A stretch of 31,058 nt of DNA from an uncultured Oscillibacter sp. (GTDB taxonomy: Bacteria; Bacillota; Clostridia; Oscillospirales; Oscillospiraceae): the NCBI GenBank assembly GCA_910579435.1, contig CAJTVF010000030.1, positions 1-31,058 of the forward strand. Direction: 5' to 3'. A program made the position numbers and the translations under genes. Below the pieces are notes generated by a model. It saw only the letters and a program-made list of their open reading frames with translations. It ran no database searches and was not told the DNA's origin. Positions 24,943 through 31,058 of this stretch are shown here, in pieces (position 1 is the stretch's first letter; the number at the start of each line of letters is the position of its first letter).

Positions 24943-25800
24943 TTACCTGTCCCATCATCGCTTCACCCATCCAGCGGCAAATCCCAATCGCCACGGGGGG
25001 TCCTGCCACCAGTGCGATCACGGCGCTGAACAGAACATAGAACATCCCTTCCGCTGTCAGCACCTGATAAAGCTGCCGTTTGGTCATGCCCACGGAGCGC
25101 ATCATACAGAGTTCCCGGCGGCGGGAAAGTTGGTTCGAGAGGGTCATGTTGACCAGATTGACCACGCCAAAAAGGAAAATCATCCAGGATAACCCCTGAA
25201 GCCCGCCAAAAATCACAGCCTGCTGTAAGGTCAAAAAGTCCAGTTCCTCGGCATAGGTATAAAGCCCCATGCCGGAAGGCGCATTGGTAGCGACAGATTC
25301 CAATGCTGCTGTCACAGAATCCTCTTTGTTAGGGTCTGCGGAGATCACCCAGGTATAATCAAAGTTCTCCACGCTGGAAATCATTTCTCTGGCAAGCCCT
25401 TCTGTAATCATAACGGCGGCGGAGTCCAGGGCATAGGTTCCGTTGCTTGAGCCGGGCTTGCCATAGGTTCCTACCATTGTGACGGTCATGGTATCTTCTT
25501 CCGTTTCCAGCTCGATTTCTTCCCCTAATTGAATGAAGTTGTTGGAATCCGGATTATTGGCATAGGCGTCTGCTATGAGAATTTCCCGGTCGTTCTCCGG
25601 CATCCGCCCGGAAGTCAGGTGCTGAGCCACATAATCCCAATCCCCCTCCAAGGACAGCCCCTCTTTGGTCAGGATGTCGCATCTTCCACCGCCTTCGGAG
25701 GTTTCCCCTTTGAAATCGCTGCCTCCCACACTACGGCGCAGGGTCTGCACCTGCTCCACGCCGTTGATGCTCAAAAGTTCCTGTTTGAAATCCTCGGTGA
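24943..25800 (-). pseudogene. FtsX-like ABC transporter permease, internal fragment
   Basis: The minus strand has a long frame without its own start or natural end. From the N-terminal side it reads FTEDFKQELLSINGVEQV, then an extracytoplasmic domain (SGRMPENDREILIADAYA; EIELETEEDTMTVTMVGTYG), then an FtsX membrane domain (GLSWMIFLFGVVNLVNMTLS, SRRRELCMMRSVGMTKRQLY, MFYVLFSAVIALVAGPPVAI). This is the second half of an 800-residue-type permease that exports peptides or antimicrobials in gut Firmicutes. The stop at 24935 is created by the joint. Both ends are cut, and it lies reversed between two recombinase pieces. Confidence 0.7.
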
Positions 25801-25802
25801 AG

Positions 25803-26135
25803 CTGAACGCAGAACGGTTTGCGAAGCTGTCCGTGGGCTACGAGAAGGAACAGGCGGACTTGAAACAGTCTGTTGAAACCCTCCGGGCCATCGTGGATGC
25901 CGTCAAAACCCAGGCTGTCAATGTTCAGAGTTTTCTGAAAATCGTGAAGAAGTACACCGAGCCCACTGAACTGACCCCGACAATTCTGCGGGAATTTGTG
26001 GAGAAGGTGGTGGTTCATGCCCCGGACAAGTCCAGCGGGCACCGTGTCCAGCGGATCGATGTGCATTATACATTTATTGGGGAGATCGACTTGTCCCCGG
26101 AGTACAGCAAGTACGAGAAAGAGACAACCGCATGA
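25803..26135 (+). pseudogene. Large serine recombinase, C-terminal fragment (DUF4368 type)
   Basis: The frame encodes LNAERFAKLSVGYEKEQADL, a coiled-coil stretch, YTEPTELTPTILREFVEKVV and HRVQRIDVHYTFIGEIDLSP, ending at a natural TGA (26133-26135). This is the DNA-binding and C-terminal part of Tn4451 TnpX-like recombinases. With the catalytic fragment at 24874-24942 it represents one gene that lost its middle and was split by the FtsX piece. Confidence 0.75.
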
Positions 26136-26160
26136 CGCTCTCGCATCATGCGGCTGTCTC
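26121..26160 (+). other. 15-bp stem-loop at the end of the recombinase gene
   Basis: GAGACAACCGCATGA pairs with TCATGCGGCTGTCTC at 14 of 15 positions around a 10-base loop that overlaps the recombinase stop. No T run follows. It is probably the recombinase gene's own terminator or mRNA end. Since such recombinases sit next to an element end, it also marks the probable border of the scar. Confidence 0.55.
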
Positions 26161-26209
26161 CCGTCAGGAAAACTTCTTTATCAGGGTTCCCCTAAGGCGT
26201 GGCTTTTTG

Positions 26210-27142
26210 TCAGTTCTCCGGCGTGGCGTAAATTCCATAGGCAAAGAGGTCCTCCGGCCCCGCCAGCTCTGGCAGGACAGTAATGGAGTTGTCCTGCGCA
26301 AATTCCACCTTCAAAGCGCCGCTGTGGAGGCGGTAATTCTGGGTCTTCTCCGTCCCATCGCTGGAGGTCACAGTCACGGTCAGCAGACCGCCGTCGAAGT
26401 AGTCCGCGTCCATCTGGGCCTCGGTGGTGATGCCCAGTCCCGTGTTCACGGCCATGTCCTCGGGGGACACCCAGAAGCCATACCGGGCTTCCGGGTCGTA
26501 GTCCTCCTGGACGCTCTGGCCCAGGGCGGTCATCTCCGGCATATACCAGGTTCCATCGTCCCGCTGGCTGATGGCGGCGGGGGCGAGACTGCCATCCGCC
26601 ATGGCCTGGCGGTATTCCGCCATTTGCTCCTCCGTCAGGTTCTCCCGGGATTGGTAGCGGTAGAGCCCGCCCCGGTCAATGGACATCTTCACCTGGGCGA
26701 TGTTCTCCCCGGTGATCTGGAACAGGCAGCCGGTGAAGTCGCCGAATTCCAGCGTCGTGCAGCCCTCCCCAACGGCAAAGGCCAGGCTGCCGTCCTCCGC
26801 CGGACCGTAGACGTTCTCGGTCATGGCGGCGTAGGCCGTCAGGCCGAAGGTGGGCACCAGCACCGGGGTCCCCGCATCCGCAGGACCCGCGTTTCCGGCT
26901 GGGCCGGAGGCCCCGGGCTCCACGGTGGGCGCGGGCCGGAGAGAGAAGCCCCCCAGCACCAGCGCCAGGGCGCAGACGGCGCAGACAGCCGTCCGCAGGA
27001 AAGGCCGTCCCCAGCCCCGCCTCTCCCGGCGGGAGGACGCCGCCGCTCCCGCCGCCCGGCGGCGGGCCTCGAAGAGCACCCGGTCATTCAGCCCGGCGGG
27101 CGTATGGATGGCTTCTGTCAGCTCTTGATACCGATTCTTCAT
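26210..27142 (-). CDS. Anti-sigma factor-like membrane protein
   Basis: A 310-residue protein with a cytoplasmic N-terminus (MKNRYQELTEAIHTPAGLND, RVLFEARRRAAGAAASSRRE), one transmembrane helix (FLRTAVCAVCALALVLGGFS, about residues 50-70) and a large outer domain (GDFTGCLFQITGENIAQVKM; YLYQSRENLTEEQMAEYRQA-like helical part). The layout fits DUF4179-type anti-sigma factors. No zinc-binding HxxxCxxC motif is present. It overlaps the ECF sigma gene by 59 bases, so it is presumably its partner: it would hold the sigma factor at the membrane until an envelope signal. The start is the ATG at 27142; an in-frame TTG lies two codons upstream. The signal is unknown. Confidence 0.75.
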   Translation of the reverse strand: MKNRYQELTEAIHTPAGLNDRVLFEARRRAAGAAASSRRERRGWGRPFLRTAVCAVCALALVLGGFSLRPAPTVEPGASGPAGNAGPADAGTPVLVPTFGLTAYAAMTENVYGPAEDGSLAFAVGEGCTTLEFGDFTGCLFQITGENIAQVKMSIDRGGLYRYQSRENLTEEQMAEYRQAMADGSLAPAAISQRDDGTWYMPEMTALGQSVQEDYDPEARYGFWVSPEDMAVNTGLGITTEAQMDADYFDGGLLTVTVTSSDGTEKTQNYRLHSGALKVEFAQDNSITVLPELAGPEDLFAYGIYATPEN

Positions 27143-27614
27143 CGTCAAAACCTCCCAATAAATCTCTCAGCTCCGTCCTGGCCCGGCGGAGGCGGCTGCG
27201 TACCGTAGCCGCCGGAATCCCCAGCAGGGCCCCGATCTCGCCGCTCTCATAGCCCTCGCCGTAGAAAAGGTGGACCGCCGTCCGCAGCTTCTCCGGCAAA
27301 CGGGCCACCGCGTCCCACAGCTCCGCCGCCGCCTCGTCCACAGGCCGGGCCATGTCCGGCACCTCCTCCAGGGAAAGCGTTCCCCGCCGCTGGCGGAGCC
27401 GCCCCAGGTCGGCACAGCGGTTCAGCGCCGTCCGGATCAGCCAGGCTTTCAGGTGTTCCCCGTCCCAGTGGATGGCCCGCTGCTCCAGCAGGCGGAGGAA
27501 CACGTCCTGATAGACGTCCTCCGCATCGGCGGCGTTTTGCAGCCGGCACAGGGCCAGGCGGTACACCGTGTCGCCGTAAGTGTTCATGGCATTGCTCAAT
27601 TCCTGTTCCGTCAA
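27084..27614 (-). CDS. ECF RNA polymerase sigma factor
   Basis: A 176-residue sigma-70 family protein. Region 2 includes YGDTVYRLALCRLQNAADAE and DVYQDVFLRLLEQ (-10 recognition). Region 4 includes LPEKLRTAVHLFYGEGYESG and EIGALLGIPAATVRSRLRRA (-35 recognition helix-turn-helix). The start is a TTG at 27614 with AAAGGAGG 7 bases upstream. Region 4 ends at about residue 150 and a charged tail follows, encoded in the 59-base overlap with the anti-sigma gene. The pair is probably autoregulated; I could not fix its promoter with confidence. Confidence 0.92.
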   Translation of the reverse strand: MTEQELSNAMNTYGDTVYRLALCRLQNAADAEDVYQDVFLRLLEQRAIHWDGEHLKAWLIRTALNRCADLGRLRQRRGTLSLEEVPDMARPVDEAAAELWDAVARLPEKLRTAVHLFYGEGYESGEIGALLGIPAATVRSRLRRARTELRDLLGGFDDEESVSRADRSHPYARRAE

Positions 27615-27710
27615 GGCAATGCCTCCTTTCCTTCGTCTGAAAAGCGCCTTTCACTGATAACACGTTTGGGGAGGGCCTTCTGTTTACGCCGGCGGGAAAT
27701 TTTTTCGCTG

Positions 27711-27741
27711 AAAAGGGCGGACGCTTTGCGTCCGCCCTTTC
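27711..27741 (-). terminator. Bidirectional-looking terminator after the coiled-coil gene
   Basis: AAAGGGCGGACGC pairs perfectly with GCGTCCGCCCTTT around a 3-base loop. On the minus strand the stem is followed by TTTT, 4 bases after the stop of the 68-residue gene. It separates the ychF unit from the sigma factor unit. Confidence 0.9.
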
Positions 27742-27744
27742 TCT

Positions 27745-27951
27745 CTACTTAGGCCCGATACCGTAGACCTCAAACCGGCCCAGAAGGTTTTGCAGGGTCA
27801 GCTTCTGAGCCAGAAGCTGCTGATAGGCGGCCCCCTTCTGCTTCCCGGCCTCCCGGAGCCGGTCCATGTCGGACAGGACCTTCTCCCGCTCCTTTAAGAG
27901 GTCCGCGTACATGCGGTCATAGGCCGCCAGGCGTTCCTGATCCATCATCAT
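27745..27951 (-). CDS. Small coiled-coil protein of unknown function
   Basis: An acidic/basic helical protein of up to 68 residues: DQERLAAYDRMYADLLKERE, KVLSDMDRLREAGKQKGAAY, QQLLAQKLTLQNLLGRFEVY. It is almost certainly a single long helix or hairpin coiled coil. Three ATGs in a row (27951, 27948, 27945) could start it; TAAGGCG just upstream favours the last. It begins 4 bases after the ychF stop and ends at a terminator, so it is cotranscribed with ychF. I do not recognise the family. Confidence 0.65.
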   Translation of the reverse strand: MMMDQERLAAYDRMYADLLKEREKVLSDMDRLREAGKQKGAAYQQLLAQKLTLQNLLGRFEVYGIGPK

Positions 27952-27955
27952 CGCC

Positions 27956-29047
27956 TTATACGTTAAACCGGAAGTAAATCATGTCGCCGTCCTGGACCAC
28001 ATACTCCTTGCCCTCACTGCGGAGGAGGCCCTTTTCCTTGGCGGCGGCCACGCTGCCGCAGGCGGCCATGTCGCTGTAGGCGATGACCTCCGCCCGGATG
28101 AAGCCCCGCTCAATGTCGGAGTGGATCTTCCCGGCGGCCTGGGGGGCCTTGGCGCCCTTTTTGATGGTCCAGGCCCGGCACTCGTCCTTGCCGTAGGTCA
28201 GGAAGGAAATCAGCCCCAGCAGGCTGTATGAGCACTTGATAAGCCGGTCCAGGCCGGACTCCTCCACGCCGATCTCCGCCAGGAACATCTGCTTTTCCTC
28301 GCCCTCCAGCTCCGCCACATCCTGCTCCAGCTTGGCGCAGATGGGCAGGACCTGGCTGCCCTCGGCGGCGGCAATCTCGCAGACCTGCTGGTAGTATTGG
28401 TTGCCGGCCAGGTCGGAGAAGCCGTCCTCGTCGGTGTTGGCGGCGTAGATCACGGGCTTGAGGGTCAGCAGCTCGCTGGTCCGCAGCAGGGCCCCGTCGG
28501 CCGCGTCACATTCGAAGGTCCGGGCCAGCTTCCCCTCGTCCAGGTGCTTCTGGAGGGCGGTGAACAGCTCCACCTCATGAGCGAATTTCTTGTCCCCCTT
28601 CAGGGCCTTCGCCGCCTTCTCCACCCGGCGCTGGACCATTTCCAGGTCCGCCATCACCAGCTCCATGTTGATGATGTCAATGTCCCGCCGGGGATCCGTG
28701 GAGCCCTCCACATGGATGACATTCTCGTCGTCAAAACAGCGGACCACATGGACCACCGCGTCGGTCTCCCGGATGTTGGCCAGGAACTTGTTCCCCAGAC
28801 CCTCGCCCTTGCTGGCCCCCTTCACCAGACCCGCAATGTCCACGAACTCAATGACCGCCGGGGTCTTCTTGTCCGGCTCGTACATTTCCGCCAGCTTGTC
28901 CAGCCGCTCGTCGGGGACGGCCACCATGCCCACGTTGGGGTCGATGGTGCAGAAGGGATAGTTGGCGCTTTCCGCGCCCGCGTTGGTAATGGCGTTGAAC
29001 AGAGTAGACTTTCCAACATTTGGAAGCCCAACGATGCCTAATTTCAT
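27956..29047 (-). CDS. ychF: Redox-regulated ATPase YchF (Obg family)
   Basis: A universally conserved Obg-family P-loop protein of 363 residues that prefers ATP and associates with ribosomes. The P-loop is GLPNVGKST (7-15), switch II is EFVDIAGLVKGASKGEGLGN, and the replaced specificity motif region is PVIYAANTDEDGF. The C-terminal TGS domain ends with DIERGFIRAEVIAYSDM and EYVVQDGDMIYFRFNV. The start ATG has AAAGGAG upstream. It heads a two-gene unit with the coiled-coil protein. Confidence 0.97.
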   Translation of the reverse strand: MKLGIVGLPNVGKSTLFNAITNAGAESANYPFCTIDPNVGMVAVPDERLDKLAEMYEPDKKTPAVIEFVDIAGLVKGASKGEGLGNKFLANIRETDAVVHVVRCFDDENVIHVEGSTDPRRDIDIINMELVMADLEMVQRRVEKAAKALKGDKKFAHEVELFTALQKHLDEGKLARTFECDAADGALLRTSELLTLKPVIYAANTDEDGFSDLAGNQYYQQVCEIAAAEGSQVLPICAKLEQDVAELEGEEKQMFLAEIGVEESGLDRLIKCSYSLLGLISFLTYGKDECRAWTIKKGAKAPQAAGKIHSDIERGFIRAEVIAYSDMAACGSVAAAKEKGLLRSEGKEYVVQDGDMIYFRFNV

Positions 29048-29142
29048 AGCTTTACCGCTCCTTTATTTTCAAGGGCCCCGCCATCCTCAGTTCCGCCGCG
29101 TTCCCGGCGGCCGGCGGCAGGGGGGATTCAACATGTTTGTTC

Positions 29143-29171
29143 ATTATAGCACAGAACGCCGCGTTTCTCAA
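29143..29171 (-). promoter_or_regulatory. Promoter of ychF
   Basis: Minus strand: TTGAGA (29171 to 29166), 17-base spacer, TATAAT (29148 to 29143) with the extension TGC before it. The leader is about 90 bases. Confidence 0.8.
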
Positions 29172-29234
29172 TACCAATTCCGCGCCTCCGCAGATTCTGT
29201 CCAGTGCTGTAAGCGCCAAAAAATCCTGTCAAAC

Positions 29235-29269
29235 TTTGTAAAGAAATATATTGCATTTTGCTTTACAAA
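29235..29269 (+). promoter_or_regulatory. Paired-palindrome operator of the RelB-like fusion gene
   Basis: TTTGTAAAG (29235-29243) and CTTTACAAA (29261-29269) are perfect inverted repeats 17 bases apart. Each is itself close to a palindrome (CTTTGTAAAG, CTTTACAAAC). They bracket the -35 box, and the second lies between -35 and -10. This layout fits an autorepressed operator bound by ribbon-helix-helix dimers, and the gene downstream encodes such a domain. Binding is inferred. Confidence 0.6.
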
Positions 29270-29278
29270 CGCTATAAT
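29251..29278 (+). promoter_or_regulatory. Promoter of the RelB-like fusion gene
   Basis: TTGCAT (29251-29256), 16-base spacer, TATAAT (29273-29278), 27 bases before the start codon. Confidence 0.75.
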
Positions 29279-29305
29279 AGAATTGTGCTGAGGGGAGTGA
29301 CTTTC

Positions 29306-30352
29306 ATGGCACAGGTTATGGTGAACTTTCGCATGGATGAAAACGTGAAAAAAAGCATGGAACAGGCTTGCAGGGAAATGGGGCTTAGTATGACCACCGC
29401 CTTTACCATTTACGCCACCAAAGTCGGCAGGGAGAAGCGCATCCCCTTCGAGATCACGGCGGAGCCCTCACAGCGTCCGTCCCGCCCTTTGGGCCTCCCG
29501 GAGCGCCGGGAGGAGGATCCGCCCGCGCAAATGAGGGAGCGGCTGGAAGCTCTGTGCGCGGAGCTCCGGCGGTCCCTGACCGCCATTCACACCGCCATTC
29601 CCTCCTCCATTATGGGCCTCTCCATGGAGCGCATCCGGCTGCTGTGCTCCAGCGAGCTCAAGGACAAGGCCACCGGAGTTTCCGGCGCTGTCCGGACCCT
29701 GTTTTCCGACCGGAACACCGGGGCGCTGAAGGAAAAGAACCCGGACATTCTGGACGAGTACCTGGACGGCCTCACGGCCATTACAGCGGAGGTCCGGGAG
29801 ATTGAGGGCGCACTGGTCCCCGCCATGAAGTCCTGGACCGGAGGGGACGCCGGCGCGTTCACCCCTTATGAGCGGAGGCTTGCCGCCGTCTCACAGGAGC
29901 TTGACGGGCTCTCGCCCGTGATGCAGCGCTTCTGGACCTCCACCGCCCGGAAGCAGGGGAGCTCCCAGGCCGTACAGGCCAGGCTCCGGCAGTCCGCCGC
30001 TTCCGTCGAAACGGCTTATGTGCGGACGGCCCTGGAGAACCTGGAAGCCCTGGTCCTCCGGCATTACGATTCGCTGGACGGACAGACAAAGGCCCGCCTG
30101 GAGGCCCACTATTTCCAAACGCTGGACCTCACGCTTCACGAGCTGAGCCAGGCGGAACAGATGGACGAGGACCCCGGCGGAAAGGCCGCCCTCTGCCTCC
30201 GTACCATTAACGTGCTGTCCCGGGTGATCTCCGACGGCGGGCAGGCCCGCCGGGAGCTGGACCAGCGGAGCCTGGAAGCGGAGGTCGCCGCCCTGGAGCG
30301 CCTGGCCGCCCTGCGGGGGGATCTGGCGGGGGACATTCAGGCGGACCCCTGA
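29306..30352 (+). CDS. RelB/DinJ-like ribbon-helix-helix domain fused to a long helical domain
   Basis: A 348-residue protein. Residues 1-53 look like a complete RelB/DinJ antitoxin DNA-binding and linker part: MAQVMVNFRMDENVKKSMEQ, MGLSMTTAFTIYATKVGREK and RIPFEITAEP. Antitoxins of this family are normally about 85-100 residues. Here a Pro/Arg-rich linker (54-75) leads into about 270 mostly helical residues with no motif I know (IMGLSMERIRLLCSSELKDK; NPDILDEYLDGLTAITAEVR; HYFQTLDLTLHELSQAEQMD). The last part faintly recalls XpaC/TelA-associated helical proteins, not enough to name it. The start ATG has AGGGGAG upstream. No toxin gene is adjacent; an SPFH protein gene follows 102 bases later. 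Confidence 0.75.
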   Translation: MAQVMVNFRMDENVKKSMEQACREMGLSMTTAFTIYATKVGREKRIPFEITAEPSQRPSRPLGLPERREEDPPAQMRERLEALCAELRRSLTAIHTAIPSSIMGLSMERIRLLCSSELKDKATGVSGAVRTLFSDRNTGALKEKNPDILDEYLDGLTAITAEVREIEGALVPAMKSWTGGDAGAFTPYERRLAAVSQELDGLSPVMQRFWTSTARKQGSSQAVQARLRQSAASVETAYVRTALENLEALVLRHYDSLDGQTKARLEAHYFQTLDLTLHELSQAEQMDEDPGGKAALCLRTINVLSRVISDGGQARRELDQRSLEAEVAALERLAALRGDLAGDIQADP

Positions 30353-30364
30353 GGAAAATTCCAA

Positions 30365-30401
30365 GTCGCCGGGAAGCTCATCCACCCTTCCGGCTTGTTT
30401 T
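30365..30401 (+). terminator. Possible weak terminator after the fusion gene
   Basis: GCCGGGAAG pairs with CTTCCGGC with one bulge, followed by TTGTTTT, 15 bases after the stop. The T run overlaps a possible -35 (TTGTTT, 30395-30400) of the next gene. Confidence 0.35.
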
Positions 30402-30424
30402 CATATAGAACGCGGCTGTGTTAT
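30395..30424 (+). promoter_or_regulatory. Possible promoter of the SPFH gene
   Basis: TTGTTT (30395-30400), 18-base spacer, TGTTAT (30419-30424), 30 bases before the start codon. Both boxes deviate from consensus. If it is not real, the gene is read from the fusion gene's promoter. Confidence 0.35.
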
Positions 30425-30454
30425 ATGTGTTATATTTGAAAGGAGGAGTTCTTC

Positions 30455-31058
30455 ATGCTTGATACCATTTTGTCCCTGCTCCCCGTGATCCTGGTCGTCC
30501 TGGTGGTGCTGGTCATCATGCTGACCGGCTATGTCAAGGCCCCGCCCGACCAGGCGTACATCATTTCCGGCCTGAAAAAGGAGAGCAAGGTCCTCATCGG
30601 CCGGGCCGGCATCCGCGTGCCCTTCTTTGAGCGCATGGACCGGCTCTACCTGGGGCAGATGACGGTGGACATTAAAACCGAGCAGTCCGTCCCCACCAGC
30701 GACTTTATCAACGTCAATGTGGACGCCGTGGCAAAAGTCCGCATCTCCCCCCACGCGGAGGGCATCAAGCTGGCGGCCAAGAACTTCCTGAACAAGCGCC
30801 CGGAGGAAATCACCCGGGACCTCCAGGATTCCCTCCAGGGCAATATGCGGGAAATCATCGGCACGCTGTCCCTCAAGGAGATCAACACGGACCGGGATTC
30901 CTTCTCCGACCAGGTGATGCAGAAGGCCAGCAAGGACATGGACAAGCTGGGCATTGAAATTCTTTCCTGCAACATCCAAAACGTCACCGACGAAAACGGC
31001 CTTATCAAGGACCTGGGCGCGGACAACACCAGCCTGATCAAGAAAAACGCCGCCATAG
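30455..31058 (+). CDS. SPFH/band 7 (flotillin-like) membrane protein, 5' part
   Basis: At least 201 residues; the gene runs off the window. An N-terminal transmembrane helix (TILSLLPVILVVLVVLVIML) is followed by an SPFH domain: VKAPPDQAYIISGLKKESKV, GIRVPFFERMDRLYLGQMTV, NVNVDAVAKVRISPHAEGIK, EEITRDLQDSLQGNMREIIG and DKLGIEILSCNIQNVTDENG. The opening with the PPDQAYIISG strand is typical of flotillin/YqiK-like proteins, which form large membrane-bound assemblies and scaffolds. AAGGAGGAG lies 7 bases before the ATG. The C-terminal coiled-coil region that would confirm a flotillin is outside the window. Confidence 0.88.
   Translation, partial: MLDTILSLLPVILVVLVVLVIMLTGYVKAPPDQAYIISGLKKESKVLIGRAGIRVPFFERMDRLYLGQMTVDIKTEQSVPTSDFINVNVDAVAKVRISPHAEGIKLAAKNFLNKRPEEITRDLQDSLQGNMREIIGTLSLKEINTDRDSFSDQVMQKASKDMDKLGIEILSCNIQNVTDENGLIKDLGADNTSLIKKNAAI

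Noticed and set aside
27630..27710. ECF-type autoregulated promoter of the sigma factor (AAAC-N17-CGTG)
   Set aside because: The match is short and could be chance; without the regulon of this sigma factor it cannot be supported.
29306..29470. Ordinary RelB/DinJ antitoxin of a toxin-antitoxin pair
   Set aside because: The frame continues without interruption for about 290 further residues, and no toxin-like gene of about 90 residues follows within the window.

Overview
The window is GC-rich chromosomal DNA of a Gram-positive, Clostridia-type bacterium, most like gut Oscillospiraceae (Flavonifractor/Lawsonibacter-like). This rests on the hrcA-grpE-dnaK-dnaJ order behind a CIRCE element, strong AGGAGG ribosome binding sites with ATG/GTG/TTG starts, a PocR-AraC regulator, an MsmX-type ATPase and a DUF951 protein. 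The lineage is an inference; no search was run.

Layout. (1) 1-1560 is a scar of mobile-element debris: the end of an IS5-type transposase, a truncated integrative-element gene, a decayed small membrane peptide, and a frameshifted ParM/DUF3848 chimera. (2) 1626-7530, minus strand, is the heat-shock operon hrcA-grpE-dnaK-dnaJ with a PHP-family histidinol phosphatase as last gene. A consensus promoter is overlapped by CIRCE. (3) 7700-12000 holds housekeeping and small genes: a Crp/Fnr regulator, a PaaI-type thioesterase, a DUF951 protein with a 31-residue membrane peptide, an S1-domain protein, rarA, and an unknown anchored protein. (4) 12013-23260, plus strand, is an amino-sugar locus: galE, a sugar nucleotidyltransferase, a NahK-like anomeric kinase, a PocR-AraC regulator, a complete ABC sugar importer (binding protein, two permeases, MsmX-like ATPase), nagB and nagA. 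Together these can import a sugar or oligosaccharide containing N-acetylhexosamine. It could be sent to glycolysis (NagA, NagB) or to UDP-sugars (NahK, nucleotidyltransferase, GalE). (5) 23337-23762 is a membrane-anchored rhodanese. (6) 23830-26160 is a second mobile-element scar: the start of a repA with internal iterons, the start of ardA, and two pieces of one large serine recombinase separated by a reversed FtsX permease fragment. (7) 26210-29171, minus strand, holds an ECF sigma/anti-sigma pair, a small coiled-coil protein and ychF. (8) 29235 to the end, plus strand, has a RelB/DinJ-like DNA-binding domain fused to a long helical domain, behind a promoter carrying paired palindromes, then the start of an SPFH (band 7) membrane protein.

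The two least explained signals are these. First, a family of about 167-bp elements (732-898, 5628-5794, about 21690-21856), plus a 72-bp deletion derivative (23760-23831). They share a central hairpin core, but each copy has its own, internally complementary terminal repeats. Second, the RelB-like fusion gene, which has a candidate operator and an SPFH gene where a toxin gene would be expected.
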